A program made the position numbers and the translations under genes. DNA of 64,000 bases from the NCBI GenBank assembly GCA_017654935.2, contig CM065694.1:40001-104000 (forward strand), read 5' to 3'. The notes under the pieces were generated by a model. That model saw only the letters and a list, made by a program, of their open reading frames with translations, made no database searches and was not told where the DNA came from. The DNA comes from Phymorhynchus buccinoides. Lineage: Eukaryota > Mollusca > Gastropoda > Neogastropoda > Raphitomidae. Each line of letters opens with the position of its first letter. Position 1 is the first letter of the stretch. Positions 33,401 through 42,110 of the stretch are shown here, piece after piece.

Positions 33401-33512
33401 GGCACCAGGATCTGATCAGCAGCAGTTTTCTGAAGGTGTCCAGGGTGGAAGCGTAGCCGTCAGGGACGGGGCTCTCCTCAGGGGCGTCCTCATCAAACCA
33501 CAGCTTCCACGC
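21381..33512 (-). CDS. DNAH5/DNAH8-like: Axonemal dynein heavy chain, outer-arm type, C-terminal motor region (partial, 7 exons)
   Basis: Part of the motor heavy chain of ciliary outer-arm dynein, which uses ATP hydrolysis to slide axonemal microtubules. Seven minus-strand exons join in frame (33345-33512, 32274-32409, 29949-30088, 28655-28819, 27181-27375, 26317-26467, 21381-21492; 1067 nt, about 355 codons, introns of phase 0, 1, 0, 0, 0, 1). Recognised motifs in order: [42 protein letters not shown] and [18 protein letters not shown] of the D6 P-loop domain; [19 protein letters not shown] and KAGLKRTY of the AAA6 lid; [31 protein letters not shown] and [10 protein letters not shown] of the C-terminal region. 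From memory these are closest to the DNAH5/DNAH8 pair. The N-terminal bulk lies beyond the gap at 34169. The last few hundred residues are missing because the sequence inverts at 20909. No stop or frameshift is seen. Confidence 0.95.
21493..24220 (-). repeat. Array of about 90-100-bp units carrying the exon 7 acceptor, right arm
   Basis: Mirror of 17606-20324 and nearly the same length (2728 versus 2719 bp). Each full unit, read on the minus strand, has the acceptor GGTGCTTCAG|GCTACAAG. Several units differ from the left arm in single bases (for example GGGG versus GAGG blocks), so the arrays are not identical copies. Confidence 0.95.
24296..24486. mobile_element. Imperfect hairpin element, right-arm copy
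   Basis: Mirror of 17333-17522, with the GA/CT-rich middle at about 24378-24426. It differs from the left copy by a few bases around GTGCGCGATATTC. Confidence 0.58.
24599..25250 (-). mobile_element. Non-autonomous hAT-like element, right-arm copy
   Basis: Mirror of 16581-17231 with the same CAGACCTGCC and GGCAGGTCTG ends. Here the first frame reads on past the left-copy stop ([11 protein letters not shown]), because of one extra A at about 24890, which joins it better to the zinc-finger segment. The finger carries Phe instead of Leu ([10 protein letters not shown]). It is still only a fragment of a transposase. Confidence 0.7.
25251..26316 (-). other. Dynein intron with dispersed repeat copies, right arm
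   Basis: Mirror of 15515-16580, with GTCCCATATGTG-family copies at about 25850-25945 and 26050-26110. Substitutions relative to the left arm cluster near 25630-25660. Confidence 0.6.
26317..26467 (-). CDS. DNAH5/DNAH8-like: Dynein exon 6 of 7 (right arm)
   Basis: 151 nt, phase 0 to 1. The acceptor is ATTTCAG|GGCGTG and the donor ACACCG|GTCAGT. It encodes [20 protein letters not shown] and [20 protein letters not shown]. It is identical to 15364-15514. Confidence 0.95.
26448..26677 (-). repeat. Exon 6 acceptor array (4 copies), right arm
   Basis: Minus-strand acceptors before GGCGTGAAC (and one GACGTCAAC) at about 26467, 26540, 26610 and 26677. Only the first leads into the complete exon. 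Confidence 0.9.
27181..27375 (-). CDS. DNAH5/DNAH8-like: Dynein exon 5 of 7 (right arm)
   Basis: 195 nt, 65 codons, phase 0. The acceptor is TTATTTCCAG|GAGCAA and the donor AAGAGA|GTGAGC. It encodes [15 protein letters not shown], then [20 protein letters not shown] and [10 protein letters not shown]. It is identical to 14457-14651. This is the one exon here without a visible boundary array. Confidence 0.95.
27376..28329 (-). other. Dynein intron, right arm
   Basis: Mirror of 13506-14456. The segment around 27535-27600 carries several substitutions relative to the left arm, and TGTAAGCGC versus CCTAAGCGC near 28265 is another. It includes GT-rich simple sequence at about 28115-28200 and (TTA)n at about 28308-28325. 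Confidence 0.6.
28330..28706 (-). repeat. Exon 4 donor array (3 copies and a fragment), right arm
   Basis: Minus-strand donors CAG|GTACAC recur below the authentic one at 28655, separated by GACAGA-rich spacers. Mirror of 13127-13505. Confidence 0.9.
28655..28819 (-). CDS. DNAH5/DNAH8-like: Dynein exon 4 of 7 (right arm)
   Basis: 165 nt, 55 codons, phase 0. It encodes [18 protein letters not shown] to [13 protein letters not shown] (AAA6 lid helices). It differs from the left copy (13014-13178) only by a synonymous proline codon. Confidence 0.95.
29561..29949 (-). repeat. Exon 3 donor array (4 copies), right arm
   Basis: Minus-strand copies of GTGTCCATGGCCGAGG through ACACT|GTGAGT, separated by (CAGA)n spacers. 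Mirror of 11808-12272. Simple-repeat lengths in the spacers differ slightly between arms. Confidence 0.9.
29949..30088 (-). CDS. DNAH5/DNAH8-like: Dynein exon 3 of 7 (right arm)
   Basis: 140 nt, phase 1 to 0. The acceptor TGTTTCCCCAG follows the 19-bp minisatellite and the donor is GACACT|GTGAGT. It encodes [18 protein letters not shown] and [15 protein letters not shown], the core D6 motifs. The sequence is identical to the left-arm copy 11746-11885. Confidence 0.95.
30105..31115 (-). repeat. 19-bp minisatellite, about 53 copies, right arm
   Basis: Plus-strand unit ACAGAGGAGGTGACAACTA. On the gene's sense (minus) strand it is the pyrimidine-rich TTGTCACCTCCTCTGTTAG array that leads to the exon 3 acceptor. 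The order of C/T variants differs in places from the left arm. Confidence 0.95.
31906..32273 (-). repeat. 42-bp array of exon 2 donor edge (9 donors)
   Basis: On the minus strand each unit reads GAACATTGAGCGCCTGGCC, then AAACAGAAAGGATTCA|GTGAGTA, so both the last exonic codons ([10 protein letters not shown]) and the donor are repeated. Nine GTGAGT donors are present, and one unit has an internal partial duplication near 32066-32090. This array lies outside the palindrome. Confidence 0.94.
32274..32409 (-). CDS. DNAH5/DNAH8-like: Dynein exon 2 of 7
   Basis: 136 nt, phase 0 to phase 1. The acceptor is TTGTTCACAG|TTTGCGG and the donor GGATTCA|GTGAGT. It encodes [16 protein letters not shown], then [20 protein letters not shown]. 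Both of its boundaries are tandemly multiplied, the acceptor on the right and the donor on the left. Confidence 0.93.
32410..32725 (-). repeat. 133-bp array of exon 2 acceptor edge (2 extra copies)
   Basis: Minus-strand acceptors GTTCACAG|TTTGCGG lie at 32409 (authentic), 32542 and 32675. The extra copies carry the first 75 or so exonic bases ([16 protein letters not shown] to FLSM) and then pass into intron. They read Asp where the real exon reads Gly (PLVD versus PLVG). Confidence 0.93.
33010..33344 (-). repeat. Array of exon 1 donor edge (2 extra copies)
   Basis: Donor copies GCT|GTGAGT are at 33344 (authentic), 33202 and 33045, with spacing 142 and 157 bp. Each copy carries the 3' part of the exon from about [10 protein letters not shown] onward, preceded by (CAT)n simple repeat instead of the exon's 5' part. 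Confidence 0.92.
33345..33512 (-). CDS. DNAH5/DNAH8-like: Dynein exon 1 of 7 in the window
   Basis: 168 nt, 56 codons, phase 0 at both ends. The acceptor is CCCCCTACAG|GCGTGG and the donor is ACTGCT|GTGAGT. It encodes [13 protein letters not shown] through [13 protein letters not shown] to EAMGTA, upstream of the D6 P-loop motifs. Confidence 0.93.
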
Positions 33513-34168
33513 CTGTAGGGGGAAAAAATTTAATTCCTCTATAAAAAATAATTATTTTTTTTAAATTAACAATGAAAATAAACTCTTTCAAGTTCATCAC
33601 AAGTTATATTTGCTTGTTGTTGACTTTTTTTTACTTTTGGAAAGCCAAGGTGTAGTTTTCTAAAAAAATGTTATAAAACACCGCCTCATTGTGCTGTCAT
33701 TGCTTTGTTCAAATTTCCAAAGGGGGGGGGGGGGGGTCAATAAACTATTTTGCACATTACAATATTCTTAGCACCTATGTATGCAGTTTAACATGCTCAT
33801 GGTTGTTTTTTAAAGCAAGTGTTAAAGATCGTTGCAATAATGATGATCAATAGGATAATAGCACAATTACTTGTCGTTTCTAACCACTTGAGACAGGATC
33901 TGTAAGAACTGGGCCATGTTTGGGTAACAAGGTTCAGCCAAATCATCTAATGACGACGATTGCCATGATGATGGTGACAACGACAATGACAACAAGGGCG
34001 TCGCTGAGCGGCAGACATGTCCGTCACCAGCAATGCCACGCACTTGCGACACCCCGTAGAGTGTCATCTTCTAGTTCACGAGATACAGCTTGAAGAAGAC
34101 ACATATAGCGCAAAGAAGAAATTTCGGTTTTCAAGGTCACACTTCAAGAGCCAAGTCAGCATGGTTGA
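33513..34168. other. Dynein intron up to the assembly gap
   Basis: Non-coding, with a poly(G) run at about 33721-33736 and GATGAT/GACAAC simple sequence near 33955-33995. Upstream dynein exons must lie beyond the gap. Confidence 0.6.
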
Positions 34169-34668
34169 NNNNNNNNNNNNNNNNNNNNNNNNNNNNNNNN
34201 NNNNNNNNNNNNNNNNNNNNNNNNNNNNNNNNNNNNNNNNNNNNNNNNNNNNNNNNNNNNNNNNNNNNNNNNNNNNNNNNNNNNNNNNNNNNNNNNNNNN
34301 NNNNNNNNNNNNNNNNNNNNNNNNNNNNNNNNNNNNNNNNNNNNNNNNNNNNNNNNNNNNNNNNNNNNNNNNNNNNNNNNNNNNNNNNNNNNNNNNNNNN
34401 NNNNNNNNNNNNNNNNNNNNNNNNNNNNNNNNNNNNNNNNNNNNNNNNNNNNNNNNNNNNNNNNNNNNNNNNNNNNNNNNNNNNNNNNNNNNNNNNNNNN
34501 NNNNNNNNNNNNNNNNNNNNNNNNNNNNNNNNNNNNNNNNNNNNNNNNNNNNNNNNNNNNNNNNNNNNNNNNNNNNNNNNNNNNNNNNNNNNNNNNNNNN
34601 NNNNNNNNNNNNNNNNNNNNNNNNNNNNNNNNNNNNNNNNNNNNNNNNNNNNNNNNNNNNNNNNNNNN
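34169..34668. other. Assembly gap of exactly 500 N
   Basis: Scaffolding placeholder. It separates the palindrome-bearing contig from the sequence to the right. Confidence 0.99.
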
Positions 34669-35310
34669 TAATATGTATACTGTTAATGCAGTTAATAGTT
34701 AATAGATATACTGTTAATGCAGTTAATAGTTATGTTATGTACTATTTATCATTATGTTGGCATTGGTTGGAATATATATATTGTTAATGCAGTTAATAGT
34801 TAATATGTATACTGTTAATGCAGTTAATAGTTAATAGATATACTGTTAATGCAGTTAATAGTTAATATGTATACTGTTAATGCATACTATTTATTAAATT
34901 ATGTTGGCATTGGTTAGAATAGATATACTGTTAATGCAGTTAATAGTTAATAGATATACTGTTAATGCATACTATTTATTATTATGTTGGCATTGGTTAG
35001 AATAGATATACTGTTAATGCAGTTAATAGTTAATAGATGTACTGTTAATGTGTACTATTTATTATTATTATGTTGAATAGATATTGGTTAATGCAGAATA
35101 GATAATACTGTTAATGCAGTTAATAGTTATATTAATGCAGTTACTGTTAATAATGTACTGTTAATGTGTACTATTTATTATTATGTTGGCATTGGTTAGA
35201 ATAGATATACTGTTAATGCAGTTAATAGTTAATAGATGTACTGTTAATGTGTACTATTTATTATTATGTTGGCATTGGTTGGAATAGATATACTGTTAAT
35301 TTTAATGCAG
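34669..35310. repeat. AT-rich tandem array (TATACTGTTAATGCAGTTAA)
   Basis: Units of about 30 bp (ATATACTGTTAATGCAGTTA followed by ATAGTTAATAG) are interspersed with a longer unit containing TTATGTTGGCATTGG. It begins at the gap edge, so its true length is unknown. Confidence 0.93.
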
Positions 35311-35479
35311 TTATGCATAATTATGCTAACACTGGAACGCTACAGGATATGTGAATGACTTGCTCAAATTAGGACATCAATAAAATCCTGCATACTAAGA
35401 AAAATATAACATGTGAAGTGATTGTTCATTGCACAAAAAGAGTCTCTGTGTGAGCCTATTTCAACAGCAGTCAACATTT

Positions 35480-35769
35480 AAAAAAAATATATCCCCCTCT
35501 CCACCCCCCACCCCCCATTCGACAACAACAAACCATAGGTGATGTTTGTGGGGAAACACAAGAGTGGAAAAACAAGAGGAACTTAAAATGCTTTTTTAAT
35601 GGCAGTGAAGAATATGAGTGGTCAGAGAAAGTTAGAATTGGGAGTAGAAAACACAGCCAAGTTGTGATGAAAGAAAAGTGAGATAACCAGGCTCTTGATT
35701 CCTGCCAGGATTTGAACCTAGATCTCTGTCTGAAATTCAGACAGCGTGTTACCCTTAACACTACAGGAA
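35480..35769 (-). mobile_element. tRNA-derived SINE
   Basis: The head at 35699-35769 (minus strand) folds like a tRNA. A 7-bp acceptor stem pairs TTCCTGT with GCAGGAA, the D arm has GTGT/ACAC, a long anticodon-arm-like stem pairs CTGTCTGA with TCAGACAG, and the T arm has CTAGG/CCTGG around TTCAAAT (B box). The anticodon loop is not canonical, which argues against a working tRNA. The body continues toward about 35480. The exact 3' end is uncertain. Confidence 0.68.
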
Positions 35770-36298
35770 TTGGGTAATGGGAGGCAAAGGTCATCTCACT
35801 AATTAACACCACGTCCTAGGCATACTCCCATCCCTTTAAGCCATCATCACAATGGGCTTTTACTTAAAAACATAGAGTAGGGGTCAATTTGTTTGTTTCT
35901 TTTCATGACAACTAATGAACTATAATACTGCCATTTGACAAATATGTTCATGTTTACATATGCCTCCACGATACATGTACCAAAGTTTACATATATGCGT
36001 ACAATTATAGCTTTAATAATTAATTTTTTTAAAGCACTAAGATTCACTCAGATAGGCCAGCCACCGCAAAGTCTGCAAATTTAAATTTTCAGTAACTGGT
36101 TAAACTGACTACAATTCTCGAGCATGACATCCCCTGAAACTGAAATAACAAAACTAAGCAACAATTTTTTAATCAGACATTTGTCCTAACAGGGGAGAAC
36201 ACAATAGGACATTTTCAACTTTAATAGGTCAATGGCCTATGACCAGGGCCTCAGGACATCATTGCCGGTGACGAACGAAATAAAACAATTTCCTCTTT
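35770..36298. other. Non-coding stretch
   Basis: AT-rich. No gene or recognised element. Confidence 0.55.
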
Positions 36299-36668
36299 GG
36301 ACCATTGTCACCCGTCCCCACTGAATTGTTTTGCCACAGATTACAGCAGAAGATACGCACTGAGAGACTGTGGAGCATTGTCACCCGTCCCCACTGAATT
36401 GTGTTGCCACAGATTACAGCAGAAGATACGCACTGAGAGACTATGGAGCATTGTCACCCGTCCCCACTGAATTGTGCTGCCACAGATTACAGCAGAAGAT
36501 ACGCACTGAGAGACTATGGAGCATTGTCACCCGTCCCCACTGAATTGTGTTGCCACAGATTACAGCAGAAGATACGCACTGAGAGACTGTGGACCATTTT
36601 CACCCGTCCCCACTGAATTGTGTTGCCACAGATTACAGCAGAAGATACGCACTGAGAGACTATGGAGC
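36299..36668. repeat. 73-bp tandem repeat, 5 copies
   Basis: Units with CATTGTCACCCGTCCCCACT, then TTGCCACAGATTACAGCAG and AAGATACGCACTGAGAG, at exact 73-bp spacing (36303, 36376, 36449, 36522, 36595). Each unit has an acceptor-like TTGCCACAG. Whether it derives from an exon edge is not known. Confidence 0.94.
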
Positions 36669-37839
36669 ACAACGGTACATATATTCCACAACATTAAAAA
36701 CCTTCTTCGAGTACTGTAAATTTGAATACTTCCCCACCTCCACCCCACGTCATTGCAAATTTCATTGAAATTTGACCGCTATCAGTAAGTACTAATGACA
36801 GACTGCAAGTAGCCAAGTTTGGCCAGACAAAAATTTCAAAAGCACATTTTGGGAAGTGATCGATTTGTTTTTTTCATGGAGTGCTGTTAGGAAAACTGCT
36901 TTGTGCATATTTACAGTACTCAAAGTAAGCATTTACATGTTGGTTTTCGAAATAAGTTAGGCACCGACTTCTGTCGTGACATGATGACATAATGATTTGA
37001 TTGCTGCTGCACACATAAGCTTACCCTGCGTCCGGTGCACTCACACAGCCAATCAGAACAATGAAAGGGATGTCAACTGATGGTTTACTAATAGACCCAT
37101 GCCACTAAACTTAGTTCAACATGACAAGTGTCATGTAGGCATCCAAGTCTGCCACACAAGCTTTTACCAGAGCTTCAAAGTTTTTTTTAACATGAAGTTC
37201 ATGTGTCATTATGACCCCTGAATACAGAAAATGATGGATCAATCTCAGAAAATAATGGGTCAATAATGTGTAAGTTCTGTTACAGTAGAATAATGCTTAA
37301 CATTTATCACAGACTTAATGGGTCACATGACCCATGTCTGCACAAAATGAGGGGTCAAATAACTGCCAATACATACGTATCAATGACCCGGGCCCGCTCA
37401 CAATCCGAAACTCTGTTTTAACCAGGCCTAAGTAGAGTAGGCTAGGCCTAATGTTGCTTTGCTGAACACCGTCTCCCACCCTTCCCTGATATTGTCCATC
37501 CTGGTAACGGACACCTTCAAATTTGTTTGCCCCCCTTTTTTTTTTACCTGTCAAACACAGAATTTTCGGTTAACAGAACCCTGTGCGTGCAAATGTTAGC
37601 ACTCACCTAAGCACATGAGAATCGCTGGATCTACAGCAGACAGCTCTCTCCTGAAGCCTCACAGGGTTGTCCCAGTCGCACTGATGTTCCACCTCCAGTC
37701 AGAGCTCCCCACTCACCAATACTGTCAATAAAATTAATGAAATTTATGTTTTACACTACAGTAGAAATAAACTCTACTTATTGAAAACCAGACAGAAAAC
37801 GTTTCATTATAGCCTAAACCATTAACAAATGTACAATTA
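36669..37839. other. Non-coding stretch
   Basis: No exon or element recognised. The partial repetition ATGACCCCTGAATAC / ATGACCCATG and similar phrases about 37205-37385 is weak. Confidence 0.5.
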
Positions 37840-38030
37840 AGTACAGTGGAACCTCCTTTATAACATTTCCCATTATAAGACCCCCTTCTACATAGGACCT
37901 ACTTCTCTGAAGTATTGCCTTTCTTTCTAAGAATTAAAATTACCTCCTTTATATAAAACATATATAAGACACCCCTCCCTTATATTAGTTATAAGGGAGG
38001 GTTAGGGTTAGGGTTAGGGTTAGGGTAGAC
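37840..38030. repeat. Dispersed repeat piece with interstitial TTAGGG
   Basis: Starts with the phrase CAGTGGAACCTCCTTTATAA, a dispersed repeat type common in marine invertebrates. It includes about four TTAGGG repeats at 37997-38026 inside a TTATAAGGGAGGG context. This is not a chromosome end, since sequence continues on both sides. Confidence 0.6.
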
Positions 38031-38116
38031 CCCATTTAGGATTATTTTTGAAAGAGTTATAAGGGAGAAGAAGAAGAAAGTGGACAGGAGAAAAAGAAAA
38101 AAAAATAGAAAGCTTG

Positions 38117-38290
38117 ACCCAGCCAGCCAAGTCCCGCTGATCGGTCCGCAACGTGATGCCACGCTAAGCAAGAGAATGACCCAGCCAGCCTGGTCCCGTT
38201 GATCGGTCCACAACATGATGCCACGCCAAGCGAGAGAATGACCCAGCCAGCCAGGTCCCGCTGATCGGGCCCCCAACGTGATGATGCGTC
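38117..38290. repeat. About 59-bp tandem repeat, 3 copies, with a fourth at 38731
   Basis: The unit is GACCCAGCCAGCCAGGTCCC, then GCTGATCGG and an ACGTGATGCCACGC part. A related single copy occurs at about 38731-38790. Confidence 0.85.
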
Positions 38291-38866
38291 AATACAATAA
38301 AGCAGCAAAGCGAACTAACAAAAAAATAAATAAATGAACTAAACTAAAAGAAAAGAAAGAAAAAGAAAGAAGCGAGTGTAGTTATTGTGATTTGGAGACC
38401 CACGACACAAAAGTGCCCAAGCCCAGTACGATCTTAATCTTGATTATTTGACAAGCAGAGTCCAATTCAGTTAAACACCAGTGGGTGAAGAACTTGCTTT
38501 AAATGTTGTATTTTCAAAAGAAACAACAATAACAACAACGACATAACTGAAGCAGCAACAAGCAAAGCTTATGACGTGCTCAGTTCAAGATAAATTACAC
38601 AGCATAAATATTAGGCGGAATTATACCAGTTTACAATAATTACATAACAAAGAAAAAAAACCAGTTAGGAAAATAAAGTGAAGAACTTGGGGAGAGCAAA
38701 AAAAAGCACCAACAAAGCCTATCACTAGACTGACCCAGCCAGCCAGGTCCCGCTGATCGGGTCCTTAGCATGATGCTGCTCCAAGCCGAAAAACGGGGTG
38801 GGGGAGAGGGGGAGGGGGAGATGGGAGGGGGGGGAGGGGTAGGGAGGGGGGTAGGGGGTGAAGTCT

Positions 38867-39946
38867 TCAGTTGGTGTGGGGGCAGTGCCAGGAATCTGAC
38901 ACAGCCCTCCTGAAGTGCCCAGCAGACGGTATGTCTGGCAGTCTGTTCCACTGGATGGTTGTTCGTGGGAAGAAAGAGTTTCTGTAGATGGTGGTGTTGG
39001 ATGGTTCAACCACAAAACATCTCTTGTTATTCCTAGCCATATTCCACACTATGTGTGATGTCAGCTGGTCTGCCTCCTGTCGTGGGATGATCCTGCGCTT
39101 TGATGGAGCCACAGGTGTTAGGTACTGCTCGGATGGTAATGCAGGTAGCTCTCCTTGGACTATGAAAGAGGGGAGGCGCTGAGCACGCGCCGCATTTGAA
39201 TCACAGCTGGCGAGAGAGACGGTTCGCCCTTCTTTGTTCCCTGTTGTGCAAGCCACCACGAGGCAGAGCAGTTCTGGCAAAAAAGACCCGATCCCTGGGA
39301 TCGGTTGTTTTCCCTTTTAAAGAACAGAGTGAGTCGTTGGTCTTTCCTTCTCTTCTTCTTCGCCATAGGCAGCCGTAGGGGGAGATTTGTGGTAGAGGGA
39401 AAGACGAGTTAAAAGTAATACACGACCGTTTAGTGCCCTGGTTTAGCCGGAGACATCCGGGCCCCGCATGATGCATGCAGAGCATGTCATGCACGACCGT
39501 TACTTGGGCCCCACATGATGCATGCAATTGCAAAGGAATAGGGGACGTGTGACAGTAGGTCGCACATGTTGCATGCAGAGAAGGATCACAGACCTTTCGC
39601 AGTATATAGGCAAAACCAATCCGGCTACTGTAGCGGCCCCCGGGGTCGAACCCCGACTGGCACAGCTACTGCCTTTCATTTACCACTACTTTGATCTATG
39701 GCCCCTAATTCTCAACTCAAGTGATGGAAGTATCTGTTCTTTAAGCATCCTATCAATGCATCCTGGAGTCCGATCTGAGTAGTTTTGCGTGATGAATCGA
39801 GCTGCACGCCTTTGGATGTTCTCCAATCGGTCAATCTCTCTCTGCAGGTATGGATCCCATACAAATGATACAGAAGCGCTACGAGTAGACCGTGTGTGCC
39901 GGTGTGGAATGGATGACACTAGTTTTTCGTCGATAAATTGCCACAA
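38867..39946 (-). pseudogene. LINE reverse transcriptase C-terminal fragment, interrupted
   Basis: Minus-strand coding. The part at 39946-39686 (VWDPYLQREIDRLENIQRRA) and the part at about 39210-38867 (a YRNSFFPRTTIQWNRLPD motif) match the order of the C-terminal region of Jockey/CR1-like RT proteins. The intervening 39290-39685 is unrelated sequence, so the fragment is split by an insertion or rearrangement. Confidence 0.75.
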
Positions 39947-40189
39947 AAGTGGCCCTTTCGACTATTCCACAGAAACGGAAACAGAGACACAACCTCACAA
40001 AGCATGCATCCTGTGTGCCTAGCAGTCTAAACGAAGACTTTGGGCGTGGAGCAGGATAAACATCCCCAATAGAAAGAAGAAGAATAGGGCATAAAAGGGC
40101 CGCGAGGCCTACAAATAGCCCTATATCTACCTACCTACCTTCATCGGGACCCCATTCATCTACAAACAACCAAAGTATGAAAACTGTAT

Positions 40190-40768
40190 AAAGCTTTAGT
40201 GAGGCCGCATGTAGAGTATGGCAATACAATATGGTACCCTAAGTATAAATATTAATCAAAAGCAATTGAGAGGGTTCAATGCAGGGCAACAACATTGGTT
40301 AAGGGATGTAAAAGCATGACCTATGAAAATAGACTTTTGTATCTAAATTTATATTCACTTAAAGGAAGAAGGGTAAGGGGAGACCTTATTGAAGCACATG
40401 ATATAGTCAATGGCCTTGTTGATCTATCTTGGAATAACATATTTAAATCACCTCAATGCAGTACACAAGAAATTCATACGGTAAAGTTTTTATTAAGCAA
40501 TGTAAAACTAACTCTAGAAAAAAAAGTTTTACTAACAGAGTTGCTAATTGTTGGAATGATTTAACTTTTGATTTAAAATGTGCACCTAATATTAATATAT
40601 TAAAAAATCGTCTTGATAATTCTCCAATATTAGTAAATGTATTTAGAAGCATTGATTATTAATTTTGTATTATAGGAAAATTCAACCGTAAAACCTTGAC
40701 CGCTAAAAATATAAAATTGGAAATCGATGGGACTGCTAAAAAGCTTGACGGCTTGATTAGTCCCTATT

Positions 40769-40864
<96 letters not shown>

Positions 40865-40868
40865 GTAC
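40190..40868 (+). pseudogene. CR1-like LINE 3' end with (TAC)n tail
   Basis: Degraded coding: LVRPHVEYGNTIWYP, ERVQCRATTLVKG and GRRVRGDLIEAHDIVNG. A second frame then carries KKSFTNRVANCWNDL, as in the last part of CR1-group RT proteins. At least one stop and one frameshift are present. The 3' UTR leads into a (TAC)n tract (about 40769-40864), which fits a short tandem-repeat tail. It is related to, but not the same copy as, the element at 603-2530. Confidence 0.78.
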
Positions 40869-40918
40869 TGCTGTTCTGCAAGGTGGTATGGGACTATTTG
40901 CCCCGATAAATAAATCCA

Positions 40919-41080
40919 CCGGAAAATGTAGACACGCAAATTTAGCAGCAGTAAGCTGAGGTCAAATCAATAATTTGACTAATTTAAATGATTTTACTTT
41001 AAATGTAGACACGCAAATTTAGCAGCAGTAAGCTGAGGTCAAATCAATAATTTGACTAATTTAAATGATTTTACTTTAAG
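40919..41080. repeat. 79-bp tandem duplication
   Basis: AAAATGTAGACACGCAAATT to AATGATTTTACTTTAA occurs twice in direct tandem with almost no difference. Confidence 0.92.
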
Positions 41081-41214
41081 TTCTGGTTGGTATACGTCGA
41101 AATATATAGGCTTAGTATAGAATGTAAACCACTTGCCTGGCAGTGACCCTTGAGTTGTGTTCATATGCAGAAACAAATCTGAGGTTTAGGCCTAGCCTCT
41201 AGGAAAATTAATAA

Positions 41215-41415
41215 TTGAAGTTGCGGAATTCGTAACGCCCTACTCCTGATCTGTTACTGTTTTAAACTGATTGTTCATACGATGAAAACTTGTTCCACAT
41301 CATCTACATTTCTGTAAGATACTTTAGTCCTAATATTTTATTTCCGTTTGGTTCATTCCCCCCCCCCCCCTCCCCGCCCTCTCTGAATATCCACATGAAA
41401 GGTCAAGGTCTAGTA
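41215..41415 (+). repeat. Dispersed repeat copy 1 (partner at 62823-63040)
   Basis: About 200 bp, beginning AAATTAATAATTGAAGTTGC and including CTGATCTGTTACTG, a poly(C) tract and AAAGGTCAAGGTC, matches 62823-63040 in direct orientation with only a few differences. No coding. Confidence 0.88.
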
Positions 41416-41940
41416 CGTGTGTAAAACATAAAAAGTAGCACCTTTGTGAGCAAAAGAACGAAGAAAAGAAGAAAAAACAAAACAAAACAAAAACAACAAC
41501 AACCGAAAAACAAAAAAACCCAAAATGAAAGACATGAATAAGCAACACAACAATGAATCATCTATGTAACTGATTAGCAAAACATGCATATGCAGCCATG
41601 CAACAAGAGTGCATATAAGCCAATCTTCAATTCGGGTCAGAGACATACCTGCGCTTTTAACATTAGCAATTAAAGTGAATTTCATTGCAACTCTAGAAAA
41701 TTTATTTGCAGCAAGACAGAAAACACACATTAGGTATTAGGTATTTTATAGTCACAGAGGTGTCTCTGTGAAATTCGGGTTGCTCCCACCTGGAGAGCGC
41801 GTCGCAGCCAGAGGCGCCACTCAATTTTTGTTGTGTTTTTGGCATGCGATTTTTGTGTGACTGATGAGGAAGGAAAGGGAGGGGAGAGGGGGTAAAGTTT
41901 GACCAAATGACAACTTTTTCGTTGCCACTGGGTTTAACAT
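41416..41940. other. Non-coding stretch
   Basis: A-rich (AAAAACAAAACAAAAC) segment at about 41465-41520. No gene recognised. Confidence 0.5.
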
Positions 41941-42110
41941 GTGGCTAAGTGCATGGGCCCACGTACGGGACCTCGGTTTATCGTCTCACCAAAGACTCCA
42001 CGTTCAGACCGTAAGGCCTAGTGCAAAGTGAGAGGAAAAGTCCCCTGTACCCAGGTTCGAACTCGGGTTTACTTGACACGAAGCGAACGCGTTACCACTC
42101 TACACTCAAA
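41941..42110 (-). mobile_element. tRNA-derived SINE (A and B box)
   Basis: On the minus strand an A-box-like AGAGTGGTAACGC (42089-42101) precedes a perfect B box GAGTTCGAACC (42054-42064) at tRNA-like spacing. The body contains CCTCGGTTTATCGTCTCACC (plus-strand reading), a phrase I associate with common molluscan SINE-like repeats. It is not folded as a complete tRNA. Confidence 0.72.

Noticed and set aside
35699..35769. Functional tRNA gene
   Set aside because: The cloverleaf arms fold, but the anticodon loop is not canonical and a SINE-like body follows.
39621..39665. tRNA-like B box (GGGGTTCGACCCC) on the minus strand
   Set aside because: A T-arm-like hairpin is present but I could not find a matching A box, acceptor stem or D arm. 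It may be a SINE scrap.
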